A program made the position numbers and the translations under genes. A stretch of DNA of 34,899 nucleotides, taken from assembly GCA_030065055.1 (NCBI GenBank), contig JASJDS010000024.1, positions 1-34,899 on the forward strand, in the 5' to 3' direction. This document shows, piece after piece, positions 17,487-26,956 of the stretch (position 1 is the first letter of the stretch; every line of letters begins with the position of its first letter). The notes beneath the pieces are model-generated. The model was given only the letters and a program-made list of their open reading frames with translations. It was not told the DNA's origin and made no database searches. The DNA comes from Calothrix sp. MO_192.B10. Its GTDB lineage: Bacteria; Cyanobacteriota; Cyanobacteriia; Cyanobacteriales; Nostocaceae.

Positions 17487-18086
17487 CTAATTTTGATTGC
17501 GGTTAAAATCCTGCAAATCTAGGGCATAATTTAGCTTTAATATATTTACCCCTGGTTCACCAAAGATACCTAGAAATCTGTTTTCTGTATACTTTCTCAT
17601 TAGGGGAATTATTTCTTCTGTTCTGATATCTCGGGCACTAGCTACCCTATTTACCTGTTCTCTAGCTGCTTTTAAGGAAATATGAGGATCTAATCCAGAA
17701 CCAGAGCTATAAATTAGTTCTGGAAATGGTTGCATATCTTCTTCTTCAAAAATTTCCAATTCTTCAGTAATTCTTTCTAACAATTTGCTATTACCGGGAG
17801 ATAAATTGCTACCTCCAGATATTCCCCTAGGTTTACCTTTATCTCCTTGGGCATAATTGATTGCACTGGGACGACTGTGGAAATATTTATCCCCAGTGAA
17901 TTGTTGACCGATTAAAGCTGAACCAATGGGTTCGCCATTAATATTCTGAATGATACTGCCATTGGCTGTGTATTTAAAGAAAGTTTGACCCACGGCGAGG
18001 ATAATGAAGGGATAGATGATTGCCACAAGTAACCAGAGAATTAAGACTATCCGAATTGCTCTGGTTGTTTCTCGAAGTATATGCAT
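17487..18086 (-). CDS. kdpC: Potassium-transporting ATPase subunit C
   Basis: From ATG 18086 this gives 199 aa, the usual KdpC size. One N-terminal membrane helix (about 10-32, IRIVLILWLLVAIIYPFIILAVG) precedes an extracytoplasmic domain with GSALIGQQFTGDKYFHSRPSA and SGSGLDPHIS motifs. KdpC stabilises the KdpFABC complex and assists ATP-dependent potassium uptake. An upstream start at 18173 would add 29 residues derived from TAATAAG-type repeat sequence (LLITYYLVVV) and is rejected. It is separated from kdpB by 264 nt of repeat sequence, unusual for an operon that is normally tight. Confidence 0.95.
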   Translation of the reverse strand: MHILRETTRAIRIVLILWLLVAIIYPFIILAVGQTFFKYTANGSIIQNINGEPIGSALIGQQFTGDKYFHSRPSAINYAQGDKGKPRGISGGSNLSPGNSKLLERITEELEIFEEEDMQPFPELIYSSGSGLDPHISLKAAREQVNRVASARDIRTEEIIPLMRKYTENRFLGIFGEPGVNILKLNYALDLQDFNRNQN

Positions 18087-18350
18087 CACTACAACTAAGT
18101 AATAAGTAATAAGTAATAAGTAAGTAAGTCGGCACAAATAAACATCACCATGTAACAGAATGTAAACTAGCACAAAACCCTTGGGATTGCTACTCTTCGA
18201 GAAGCCACTTCGTGTCTACGTTTCACTTCGTTCCACTCGCAATGACATACTTTGAATTTTTTACGCCGACTTACTTATCTTGTCTCTGCCACACTTTTTT
18301 TCCTTCACTCCATCAACTATCAACTAACAACTAACAACTAACAACCATTT
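18087..18350. repeat. Repeat-filled kdpB-kdpC spacer
   Basis: The spacer contains a TAATAAG heptamer run (about 18099-18124), a copy of the GATTGCTACTC...GCAATGACA repeat (18187-18247) and an AACTAAC heptamer run (about 18314-18343) ending a few bases before the kdpB stop. No kdpG-like or other small gene was found. Confidence 0.6.
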
Positions 18351-20384
18351 TCAAGCCAGTCCTACTGCTGTAACTGCAATATCAATTAATTTAATGGCAA
18401 CAAAAGGCACAATGGCGCCTCCTAAGCCATAAATTAAGAGATGAGATTGGAAAATTTGATTTGCACTCATGGGTCGAAACTTAATACCCCTTAGAGCTAG
18501 GGGGATAAAACAGAAAATAGCGATCGCATTATAAATGAGTACGGACAGTACCGCAGAATTAGTACTGCTCAACTGCATCAGATTGAATCTTCCTAAGTTG
18601 AGGGTGGTAAACAGAATTGGTAAAATGGCAAAATATTTAGCAATGTCATTGGTGATGGAAAATGTGGTTAATGCTCCACGGGTCATCAATAATTGCTTGC
18701 CAATGGCAACTATATCAATGAATTTAGTGGGGTCAGAATCCAAATCCACCATCTTGGCAGCAGATTTTGCTGCTTGAGTACCTGTGTTCATTGCCAAGCC
18801 AATGTTTGCTTGAGCTAAAGCCGGAGCATCATTATTTCCTTCTCCTGTCATTGCCACCAGTTTACCTGCTGCTTGTTGCTGTCGAATCACGGTAATTTTA
18901 TCTTCTGGGGTAGCCTCAGCAATAAAGTCATCTATTCCCGCTTCCCTAGAAATCACCCCGGCGGTGGTTGTATTGTCGCCAGTGACCATAATGGTGTATA
19001 TACCTAGGCGTTGCAATCGGTAAAAGCGATCGCGGATTCCTGGTTTGACAATATCCTTAAGGTAGATAATGCCATAAATCTCCCCATCCAGGCAGACTAC
19101 CAAAGGTGTACCTCCTTGGAGAGCGACACGTTCACAAGCTATATTTACTTCTGGGGACAATTTTTGATTTTGGTCAGCCACAAATTTCTTAATTGCTACC
19201 AACGCGCCTTTTCGCACTTGACTCCCATTGGGCAAATTTGTCCCGCTCATGCGGGTGCTGGTGGAAAAATAAACGGCTTCGCAGCGCTGGGGATCGAAAT
19301 CAATTTTTGCCCCCAATTTATCTGCCAAACGGATAATTGATTTCCCTTCTGGGGTATCATCAAATACGCTTGCTGCCATAGCTAGAGCGGCCACCTCCGA
19401 CTGGGAATGACCGTTAATGGGAATAAAATCCTCTGCCAAACGGTTCCCTAAGGTAATGGTGCCAGTTTTATCAATCACCAAGGTATTGACATCTACACAT
19501 CTTTCTGCATCCCTAGAATTAGCAATCACATTAGAGTTAGCGATGCGCTCTATACCCGCAATGCTGATGGTATTGAATAATGCGGCAATGGTGGTAGGCA
19601 TTAAAGATACCAATAGTGCCACTAAAATAGTTGCGCTGATGGGAAGCTGGAGATAAAAAGCAAATGCTGGTAAGGTGACAACCACAAACAGAAATATTAA
19701 TGCCATGACTGCCAAGAATGCCTGTAAAGCCATTTCATTGGGAGTTTTACGGCGTGTTTCCCCTTCCATTAAGGCAATCATCCGGTCAATAAATCCTTGA
19801 CCGGGATCGGCTGTGACGCAGATAATTAATTCATCAGAGATAATTCGTGTACCTTCGGTGACTGAGCTGGCAACCTCCGAACCAGATTCTTTGAGTACGG
19901 GTGCAGATTCCCCGATAATGGCGGATTCATCTACCGAACCCACACCTAAAATCACCTCTCCATCGGCGGGAATGATATCCCCAGCTACGACGTATACCGT
20001 ATCTCCCCGTTGTAAAGTATTAGAGGGTACTTCTGTAATGGTGCCATCTGCTGCCAGTTTTTTGGCAATGGTTTCTGATTTGAGCGATCGCAATTTATTG
20101 GCTTGTGCTTTTCCCTGAGCTTCAGCGATCGCTTCTCCCAAGTTACCAGCATAAATTGTCACTAGCAATATGAATGTTACCAACCCATTAAAAAGTCGGG
20201 GGTTTTGGCTGGGAATTTCGCCAAATAGATTGGGAGTGATGGTGAGAATCAGAGTGACAATGATCCCCAGCCATACCAATAGCATGACAGGGTTTTGCAG
20301 AGCCGATTGGGGATTGAGCTTGGTAAAAGCGTCAACTGCGGCTTGGGAGTAAATATTCTGGGTGTTGGGTTGTGACTGCTTCAT
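18351..20384 (-). CDS. kdpB: Potassium-transporting ATPase subunit B
   Basis: A 677-aa P-type ATPase catalytic subunit of normal length. The phosphorylation site is D305 in DKTGT (305-309). The A-domain loop reads ESAIIGESAPV (about 153-163), where most P-type pumps have TGES; the serine that is phosphorylated to inhibit E. coli KdpB is kept (S160). MVTGDN and TGEGNNDAPAL hinge motifs are present, and membrane helices flank them. It hydrolyses ATP to drive potassium uptake through KdpA. It lies between kdpA (144 nt upstream) and kdpC. The T-to-I change in the loop is visible in the DNA (ATT ATC GGG GAA TCT). Confidence 0.97.
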   Translation of the reverse strand: MKQSQPNTQNIYSQAAVDAFTKLNPQSALQNPVMLLVWLGIIVTLILTITPNLFGEIPSQNPRLFNGLVTFILLVTIYAGNLGEAIAEAQGKAQANKLRSLKSETIAKKLAADGTITEVPSNTLQRGDTVYVVAGDIIPADGEVILGVGSVDESAIIGESAPVLKESGSEVASSVTEGTRIISDELIICVTADPGQGFIDRMIALMEGETRRKTPNEMALQAFLAVMALIFLFVVVTLPAFAFYLQLPISATILVALLVSLMPTTIAALFNTISIAGIERIANSNVIANSRDAERCVDVNTLVIDKTGTITLGNRLAEDFIPINGHSQSEVAALAMAASVFDDTPEGKSIIRLADKLGAKIDFDPQRCEAVYFSTSTRMSGTNLPNGSQVRKGALVAIKKFVADQNQKLSPEVNIACERVALQGGTPLVVCLDGEIYGIIYLKDIVKPGIRDRFYRLQRLGIYTIMVTGDNTTTAGVISREAGIDDFIAEATPEDKITVIRQQQAAGKLVAMTGEGNNDAPALAQANIGLAMNTGTQAAKSAAKMVDLDSDPTKFIDIVAIGKQLLMTRGALTTFSITNDIAKYFAILPILFTTLNLGRFNLMQLSSTNSAVLSVLIYNAIAIFCFIPLALRGIKFRPMSANQIFQSHLLIYGLGGAIVPFVAIKLIDIAVTAVGLA

Positions 20385-20528
20385 ATCTTTTCATTTAAAA
20401 GTTAAAAGTTAAAAGGCAAAAGAAAGATTTCTTATAATCTTTGTCTAAATGGATACAAGCTCCTTAATTTATTGATGGGTTTATCTTTTTACTTTTATCT
20501 TTTTACTTTTTACTTGTTTGATTTTCAG

Positions 20529-22217
20529 CTATGTACCACTGGCTAGTTGAATACCCTCGGCAACTGGACCTAATATAATTGCTGGGAAGAAAATTAATCC
20601 TGTCACAATCAACATAATTCCCCCAGTCAAGCTAGTAAATAGTAAGGAATCCGTTTTTAAGCTGTCAATTTTTTCAGGTAATTGTGGTTTTTTTGCCATA
20701 CTTTCAGCCACTAGGAGCATAGCAATGATTGGTACGTAACGTCCTAGTAGCATGGTCAAAGTTGTACTCAAATTCCACCATAAATTGCGATCGTTCAGTC
20801 CCTGGAGCGTAGAAGCATTATTAGCACTAGCGGCGGTATATTCATAAATAACCCGGGACAAGCCATGAAAATCAGGATTAGTAATTCCCGATAGAGAAAC
20901 ATGATTGAGTAAAGTAATGGCACTGGGAATCAAGATTGCCATTGGATGAATTAGCAGAACTAAACCAACTAAGAAAATTTCCCGCTGTTCGATTTTTCTG
21001 CCCAAGAAATTGGGGGTATGTCCTACCATCAATCCAGCAATAAACATTGCCAAAATCAAATAAATTAACAGATGGATAATTCCCGTACCAATTCCCCCCC
21101 AAATACCTTGGGAAAACATATTAAATAAACTGGCAAAACCTCCACCAGGCATGGAAGAATCCTGCATTCCATTTACAGCACCACACATCGTCGCAGTGCT
21201 GATGACTGCCCATAATACGGTTTGCGCTACACCAAACCTGACTTCCTTCCCTTCTAAGTTAGGTGTTGTCGATCCTCTTAATAGATTATTAATCAGAGGA
21301 TTACCTCCATATTCACCCGCCATAGCAATGCCTAACAACACCAAAAAAATGGCAAACACCATCCAGAATAATAACCAAGCTTGCTTCCTATTTTTGGCAA
21401 AAAAACCATAGGTGTGAATTAATCCGGCTGGGATAGCAACCATTGCCAATATTTCGATTAAATTCGAGGCTCCATTGGGATTTTCAAAGGGATGTGCCGA
21501 GTTGGCACTAAAAAAGCCTCCACCATTGTCACCCAACATTTTAATCATTTCAAAAGATGCCACTGGGCCGGTGGTAATATATTGGGTTTCTCCTTCCAAG
21601 GTATTGACTACCATTGAACCAGATAAAGTTTGTGGCACCCCTACAACAATTAAAGCGATCGCCCCTACAATTGATATGGGGAATAATATGCGGGTAATAC
21701 CACGAGTAAAGTCTACATAAAAATTACCCAGAGCTTTACCCGTTAATCCGCGAATCACAGCAATCCCCACCGCCAATCCTGTGGCTGCGGAAGTAAACAT
21801 CAAAAAACTCAATGCCGCGATTTGACTGAAATAACTAAAAGTATTTTCTCCAGAATAGTGTTGGATATTTGTATTCGTCACAAAAGATACAGTTGTATGT
21901 AGCAATAAATCCCACTTTGGCGTGACCAAATTCGTAGGATTCCACGGCAATTTTGCTTGATTAACCAGCAATAAATATACAGCTATGCCCATAAATAAAT
22001 TACTATAAAGCACAGCTCTGATATATTGCCAAGCATTCATATTGTCTTTTTTAGAGATACCTGCTAAAGCATAGATAATTTTTTCTAGAGGATTAACTAA
22101 TGGTTCTAGTAAGCTTTTTTGACCTATATATACACTAAAAATATATCGTCCAAATATAGGGGAAATAGCAATTACAATACACAGAGTTAGTCCAATTTGT
22201 AACAATCCTTGTCCCAT
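20529..22217 (-). CDS. kdpA: Potassium-transporting ATPase subunit A
   Basis: A 562-aa channel-like subunit with about ten membrane helices. The four selectivity-filter repeats are recognisable around SFVTNTNIQHY, LGDNGGGFFSANS, TMCGAVNGM and ASANNASTLQG. KdpA binds potassium and passes it to KdpB. It is the first gene of the minus-strand kdpABC set and so should carry the promoter upstream of 22217. No kdpF (about 29 aa) was found before or after it, and no kdpD/kdpE sensor-regulator pair lies within the window. Confidence 0.97.
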   Translation of the reverse strand: MGQGLLQIGLTLCIVIAISPIFGRYIFSVYIGQKSLLEPLVNPLEKIIYALAGISKKDNMNAWQYIRAVLYSNLFMGIAVYLLLVNQAKLPWNPTNLVTPKWDLLLHTTVSFVTNTNIQHYSGENTFSYFSQIAALSFLMFTSAATGLAVGIAVIRGLTGKALGNFYVDFTRGITRILFPISIVGAIALIVVGVPQTLSGSMVVNTLEGETQYITTGPVASFEMIKMLGDNGGGFFSANSAHPFENPNGASNLIEILAMVAIPAGLIHTYGFFAKNRKQAWLLFWMVFAIFLVLLGIAMAGEYGGNPLINNLLRGSTTPNLEGKEVRFGVAQTVLWAVISTATMCGAVNGMQDSSMPGGGFASLFNMFSQGIWGGIGTGIIHLLIYLILAMFIAGLMVGHTPNFLGRKIEQREIFLVGLVLLIHPMAILIPSAITLLNHVSLSGITNPDFHGLSRVIYEYTAASANNASTLQGLNDRNLWWNLSTTLTMLLGRYVPIIAMLLVAESMAKKPQLPEKIDSLKTDSLLFTSLTGGIMLIVTGLIFFPAIILGPVAEGIQLASGT

Positions 22218-22651
22218 AAGTAGATGTTAATTATAATTTTATAAGTTTATCAGCCCTAGCCCTTGAGCGGGCGGCTACGCCAACGGGCAGGGCATCTATG
22301 CTGGAGTCAGGAGGCAGGAGTCAAAAATAAGTTTTAAGGTAAGCCATGAATGCCTTGCCCAACCTGGATTTAGGAACCCCAGTAAATCATAGATTTACTG
22401 GTCTGCAATTACTGGGGGGTCAGAATCCCCCTGTAGTTAAACCTTCTTCCTTCTTCCTTCTTCCTTCTTCCTTCTTCAATTGAGATATGGAAAACTCAAT
22501 CATTACTATCTAAGTCAAACAATCAATAAAAATCGTCCATGTTGAAACCTGAATTTTCTAATTATTCAGGTGTTTTATTGCCAACCTCAGAAACAATCCC
22601 AAATTCATGTTATGAAACTACGTTTATCAAGGTAAATGAGGTTTAAATAAA

Positions 22652-22750
22652 TATAGCACTACGCATTTAGGGCGCGGACATTTCTAAATCCGGAAACCCT
22701 GTGATAGCTTACTGTTCTCTGTTCCCTGTTCCCTAGCACGTAGTGCTATA
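22652..22750. mobile_element. Miniature TIR element, family A copy 3
   Basis: Perfect 12-bp ends TATAGCACTACG (22652-22663) and CGTAGTGCTATA (22739-22750). The interior is closely similar to copy 1 (CATTTAGGGCGCGGACATTT versus TATTTAGGGCGCGGATATTT) with fewer CCCTGTT heptamers. Non-coding. Confidence 0.7.
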
Positions 22751-23093
22751 GTTTAATGATTTGGATATTGATTTTTACCAGTCAATATATCATTCCTTGT
22801 CCACAATGATAGCGGTTATTGGAGTTATATCAAGTTCGCATGATTATTTATAATCAAATAGCGAATTGCAGGTTGGTTAAGTGAAGCGTAACCCAACGCC
22901 AAATTAAGAAGCAAGTTGGTTTACTCCTCGATAAGCCTCCCTAGGTGACATATTGAACCAAAGTATTAATACTGATTTTTGATGTCATTAATAAACATAT
23001 ATTTTTATCAATAACAGGAAAAATAGGGTTTTTTAGCCTGCGTGGTTGCCGCGCTACGCTCACAAGGCTTTGCTTGTATAGCCTCACCCTTCT

Positions 23094-23222
23094 AGTACTT
23101 CACCACATTAGTTATGAGGGGTATTGCATCAGTCCTATTTATAGGACTTTTGCTATTAGCCAGGGACTTAGAGTCCCTGGCGGTTGGATGTCCACCCCGC
23201 AGAATTAATGTGGTGAAGTACT
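23094..23222. mobile_element. 129-bp TIR element, AGTACTTCACCACATTA ends
   Basis: 17-bp perfect ends AGTACTTCACCACATTA (23094-23110 and complement at 23206-23222) extend to about 29 bp with a few mismatches. The interior has two hairpins, AGTCCTATTTATAGGACT and CAGGGACT-TAG-AGTCCCTG. A partial third copy of the end lies directly after it (ACCACATTAGTTCTGAGGGG, about 23230-23249). No clear target duplication. Confidence 0.65.
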
Positions 23223-23310
23223 ACTGTTCCACCACATTAGTTCTGAGGGGTAGAGGAAAAAACCGCATTAGCGAACCCTTCATAACTAATGAAAAAGACC
23301 ACTACCTGCT

Positions 23311-24255
23311 TCAATTGTTGCACTGCCGTCGAAAATAGGGGGGACTGAAACTAAAGTTAGGTTGTCCGGCTCTACGAATATGTCTGAGGGCATATTCACC
23401 GGAGGAAGGAGCTATTTCTTTCATGAGAATTGGATCATCCAAGCTAGCTTTGCCTTGATAAGCAAGACTAAGATACATCATCACAGCCGCTTCACCTCGA
23501 CTGAGTGGGGGTCTATAAGGGTAAAATTCAAGGGGCCAATCCAGTGCGACTAAATTAGCCAGCAATGCTCCGTGAAGTGCGGGAACAAACCACTGATCTT
23601 TCATCGCGCTGCCATTCATGAAATAGTCAGTGCCGATGATTGATGGTTTTTCGCCGCTCTGCTTTTTGAGCTTGTCAATCTGTGCGACTAAATTTAACCC
23701 GCCCGCTAATGAGGCAATGGCTTCGGCATAAGTAAGAGTTCGCTCTGGACGAAAGGTGCCATCTTTATAGCCAGATATCATTCCGGTTCTCCAGGCATGA
23801 AAGGTAGCTTGATAATATGAGCGCAGTTCGGGTGGGTTAGAACTTTTAGTTGCCGGCACATCTGAAAATGGACAGAACCAACTGGGAATATCCAGACATT
23901 TTGGGGCATTAGTAACTTGTCTTTGTTTGGCAGTAGGACGATTTTTCAAATCAAGCATACTAGCGAACATCACAACCCACTCCCCTCGTTTAATGGGGCA
24001 TCCAGGGCGAAAACTCTGCTCGGAAGTTTTTAAGTAAGAAATCTGCTGCGGATTATTTCCAGCCAACCAGTTGATGACATGGCGACTCCAATGATTCCCT
24101 AAATCGTTAAAGGCATCAGGTTTCTCTATCGTTTCTGCGGTATTTTTTACGGGTTGATTCCCCTTGACAGGAGGTATGGGCTGCAACCATAGGGTCACAC
24201 CCAAGATAGTTAGTGCAGAACCAATGGACAATATATGTCTTATATACCTTGACAT
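23311..24255 (-). CDS. S-layer homology (SLH) domain protein
   Basis: A 314-aa exported protein. An N-terminal hydrophobic segment (about 7-25) acts as signal or anchor. Three SLH-like repeats follow: about 49-105 (FNDLGNHWSRHVINWL...SFRPGCPIKRGEWVVM), 128-190 (FSDVP...GMISGYKDGTFRPERTLTYAEA) and 208-262 (DQWFVPALHGALLANLV...YRPPLSRGEAAVMMYL). SLH domains bind cell-wall polymers, in cyanobacteria often tying outer-membrane or periplasmic proteins to peptidoglycan. It starts only 4 nt after the flotillin stop codon, so co-transcription is likely. No other catalytic domain is visible. Confidence 0.85.
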   Translation of the reverse strand: MSRYIRHILSIGSALTILGVTLWLQPIPPVKGNQPVKNTAETIEKPDAFNDLGNHWSRHVINWLAGNNPQQISYLKTSEQSFRPGCPIKRGEWVVMFASMLDLKNRPTAKQRQVTNAPKCLDIPSWFCPFSDVPATKSSNPPELRSYYQATFHAWRTGMISGYKDGTFRPERTLTYAEAIASLAGGLNLVAQIDKLKKQSGEKPSIIGTDYFMNGSAMKDQWFVPALHGALLANLVALDWPLEFYPYRPPLSRGEAAVMMYLSLAYQGKASLDDPILMKEIAPSSGEYALRHIRRAGQPNFSFSPPYFRRQCNN

Positions 24256-24259
24256 GCTC

Positions 24260-26263
24260 CTAATTATTTTCTAGGGATTGTGAATCTATTTGAGAGTCGT
24301 TGTGGCTAAAACTGGCTTCAGATGTATTATCTACAATTTCCGGAATTAATGTGTCTGGTTTTACTTCATCTTTATTCTGAATTAATTGACTGATTTGAGA
24401 GATTAATTCTCCTAATTTACCTTCTTCTAGAAGGCTATTAATTACGGCAATACCACTGGTGGATAGCAGTAATTTATTAATATCTTCAACGCCTTTACCG
24501 TTATTATTAGCACCAGGAAATGAGTAAATTCTGGTATTCCCTAAAACTCCTGGTTGTGGTGCTAGGGAACTGACTATTTCTGGTAGTTTCTCCGACAGTT
24601 CTGGCCAGATGGTGGTGATAGTTTTCGCACTTAAACTGGCGTTACTAATGGTGTTTTCGGCGGCAATTTTGGCACGAATACCTTCCGCTTCTGCTAAGGC
24701 GCGATCGCGTTCGGCATCTGCTAAAATACGAATTGATTCAGCTTCGAGTTCTGCTGCTTGTTGGGCAATTTCTGCTTGTTTGCGACGACGAAAAGCGTCG
24801 ATTTCGATGACGTTACGCTCGCCAATATTGCGTTCTTGGGCTTGTTGCTCGGCGGCTATGATAGATAGACTTTTACTCCGTTCGGCTTTTTCAAGTTCGC
24901 TAGCTGTCTGGACAGATTCTTCGGCTTTGGCTTGTTCGGCTGCTGCTAAGAAAGTTTCTTGTTTTTTGTTGGCAATGGATATGGCTAAGTCTTCCTGTGC
25001 TAGTTTAGCGACTTTTTCCGACTCGGCTATTTGCACCTGTGCTTGCAATTGATTAGACTTTACTGTTTGCTGACGGGCAATTTCCGCTAGTTCGGCTGCT
25101 TGTCTTTGCTGGGTTTGTGCTACCTTCAATTCTTTATTCCGAGCTTCTAGGGCAATATCTGCTTCAATTTGGCTCTGTTGTACCGACAATTTTTTACCAA
25201 TTTCCTCTTCTTCTACGGATTTATCCTGTAAAATTTTGCTGCGGAGGGTGGCTGCGGCTTCTTTGTTTTTCGCTTCTTGAATTTCCCGCTGTCGCTGTGC
25301 TGTCAGTGCTTCCACTTGCAATTTTTGCTCTAGTTCGGCAGTTTCTTTTTCTTGAGCAATTTGTAGGGAGCGTTTTTGAGCATCTAGTTCTTTCTGCTCG
25401 ATGGCTACTTGGGTTGTCAATTCCACTTCCCGCTTCTGTTGAATTGAACGTTGAATGGTTTCTGTCCGCAAACGTACCCCTTGGGCATCAAAGAAATTAT
25501 TGGTGTCGTAAGTGTCGCTTTCTTCTATTTCGGAAATGGCAATGTTGTTGAGAGTTAAGCCTACTTTCTTTAAGTCCTGCTGGGTTAAGTTTAAAACTTC
25601 TTCGGCAAACCCTAACTTATCAGAATCAATTTCTGCTAATGTTTTCTTTTTCGCAGCAGCTCTAATGGCATCATCAGCACGGGTTTCTAAGGCTTCTTTG
25701 ATGTCTTCCCCGGAAATTTTACCTTGTCTGGAAAGTCTTGCGGCAGCAATTAACACATCTTCTTCACTGGCATTGATGCAGACATAAAAAGTTACCCGCA
25801 TATTTGCCCGCAGGTAATCTTGAGTACGCACCGCTAATTTACCAGTACGCTCGACGTTAATGGAAATTTCCCGCAATGGTACCCGTGTGAGTTCGTGAAA
25901 TCCTGGCACCACAATGCAACCACCATTGAGAACTACGGTTTTCTTTTTAATAAAAATACCACCAGTTCTCACAAATGCTTCGTTATTGGGAGTAATTACA
26001 TAAATCCGCGTGTAAGCCCAAATACTTAGCAGTAAGAGTAAAACTAAACCCCCAATCACACCAGGGAAAACCAAGCTTCCACCTACTTGGGCAAGAATAG
26101 GTCGGGTAGATATTTGGGAAATATGGGGGGATTTTGCTAATGGTTTTTCTGCAATTATATCTAGGGATGTAAATGTATCATCGCTGACATTAGACAACTG
26201 CGCCGTGGTGGTAGTTGTAGGAATGAGTGGCAATGATTCAATGAAAGTTAACCAAAATAGCAT
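24260..26263 (-). CDS. Flotillin family protein (FloT/YqiK-like)
   Basis: A 667-aa scaffold protein. A low-complexity N-terminal 60 residues precede one membrane helix (about 62-84, SLVFPGVIGGLVLLLLLSIW). Next comes an SPFH/PHB domain (about 90-270, including FVRTGGIFIKKKTVVLNGG and ELTRVPLREISINVERTG), then a very long Ala/Glu/Gln-rich coiled coil (about 270-560) and a C-terminal tail with 'LPEIVSSLAPQPG'. Flotillins organise membrane microdomains and oligomerise. The 60-residue extension before the helix is longer than in many homologues, but no nearer ATG exists. The OB-fold partner gene ends 6 nt upstream, matching the yuaF-floT/yqiJ-yqiK arrangement. Confidence 0.92.
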   Translation of the reverse strand: MLFWLTFIESLPLIPTTTTTAQLSNVSDDTFTSLDIIAEKPLAKSPHISQISTRPILAQVGGSLVFPGVIGGLVLLLLLSIWAYTRIYVITPNNEAFVRTGGIFIKKKTVVLNGGCIVVPGFHELTRVPLREISINVERTGKLAVRTQDYLRANMRVTFYVCINASEEDVLIAAARLSRQGKISGEDIKEALETRADDAIRAAAKKKTLAEIDSDKLGFAEEVLNLTQQDLKKVGLTLNNIAISEIEESDTYDTNNFFDAQGVRLRTETIQRSIQQKREVELTTQVAIEQKELDAQKRSLQIAQEKETAELEQKLQVEALTAQRQREIQEAKNKEAAATLRSKILQDKSVEEEEIGKKLSVQQSQIEADIALEARNKELKVAQTQQRQAAELAEIARQQTVKSNQLQAQVQIAESEKVAKLAQEDLAISIANKKQETFLAAAEQAKAEESVQTASELEKAERSKSLSIIAAEQQAQERNIGERNVIEIDAFRRRKQAEIAQQAAELEAESIRILADAERDRALAEAEGIRAKIAAENTISNASLSAKTITTIWPELSEKLPEIVSSLAPQPGVLGNTRIYSFPGANNNGKGVEDINKLLLSTSGIAVINSLLEEGKLGELISQISQLIQNKDEVKPDTLIPEIVDNTSEASFSHNDSQIDSQSLENN

Positions 26264-26269
26264 ATTCTT

Positions 26270-26956
26270 TTATCGTGATTTTCTATGGGTTACCCTGAGC
26301 CAACGGTCTACATCTGGACTGTCTTGAGCGATCGCACAATAAATATCTTGCTGCCTATCAATTACAATTACTTTGTCGCCATGATGGGGAATAACTGTTG
26401 CCCACTTGGGAATGATGGCATTCACCGTGACGAGATTGCCGCGATTATCAATCACATCTATTTGACCGATTCTGCCTCGATTTTCTATGGGAATACTCGC
26501 AGAACTGACAGTACCATTCAGACCAATTAAGCGATCGCTACTTGTATCTTCACCAAATTCTGCAAAAATTCTCCCCATTGGTCGTGCAATCAGTCCCCCT
26601 GTAAATAGACTGATAAACAGCGACAAAAATAACACAATGCTAGACCATATACCACTGGGAACTTGATTGAGGATGCCCCCCAACCAAACATTGAGCATCC
26701 AGCCAAACAAGCCCCATAAGCTCAAATCTGTTGCCAGTAATAAAATCAGGGGTGCTTTACCAATACCAGCCCATCCCAGCACCAACCCTAAATTAAAGTT
26801 GCCTTCCCCATCAAAGTCTACGTCGGCATCAACATCAACATCGCTGTCAACATCGATATCTTCATCTGTGCCACCGGAGACAATCACAAACAGGAATAAT
26901 AAGACTCCTATACCCAAAAATATCCAGTAGGTGGTGTTAGCTGGGTTAAACAGCAT
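26270..26956 (-). CDS. YqiJ/YuaF-like OB-fold membrane protein (NfeD-related)
   Basis: From ATG 26956 this gives 228 aa; the ATG at 26998 would add 14 residues before MLFNPANTTYWIF and is less likely. It has an N-terminal helix (about 8-26), an acidic D-x-D repeat (DEDIDVDSDVDVDADVDFD, about 31-49), then two or three helices (about 58-128) and a C-terminal OB-fold (about 140-225, LIGLNGTVSSASI, GDKVIVID). Such proteins are regular partners of flotillins, forming the soluble-domain half of the pair. First gene of the apparent three-gene unit with flotillin and the SLH protein. The acidic repeat may bind cations, which is a guess. Confidence 0.85.
   Translation of the reverse strand: MLFNPANTTYWIFLGIGVLLFLFVIVSGGTDEDIDVDSDVDVDADVDFDGEGNFNLGLVLGWAGIGKAPLILLLATDLSLWGLFGWMLNVWLGGILNQVPSGIWSSIVLFLSLFISLFTGGLIARPMGRIFAEFGEDTSSDRLIGLNGTVSSASIPIENRGRIGQIDVIDNRGNLVTVNAIIPKWATVIPHHGDKVIVIDRQQDIYCAIAQDSPDVDRWLRVTHRKSR

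Larger units (their letters stand above)
22218..23310. other. 1.1-kb non-coding region rich in repeats
   Basis: No gene is supported. Contents in order: a GAGCGGGCGGCTACGCC repeat fragment near 22265, a CTTCCTT heptamer run (about 22443-22478), the family A element (22652-22750), a GGTTGGTTAAGTGAAGCGTAACC fragment (shortened core GGTTGG...AACCCAAC) near 22872, and the 129-bp TIR element (23094-23222). The kdpA promoter must lie in the left part. Confidence 0.55.

Noticed and set aside
18087-18173. Upstream start of kdpC adding 29 residues
   Set aside because: The extension is made of TAATAAG-type repeat DNA; the internal ATG gives normal KdpC length.
20385-20528. Possible kdpF/kdpG between kdpA and kdpB
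   Set aside because: No small open frame with a hydrophobic helix was found; the spacer holds AAAAGTT and TTTTTACT-type repeats.
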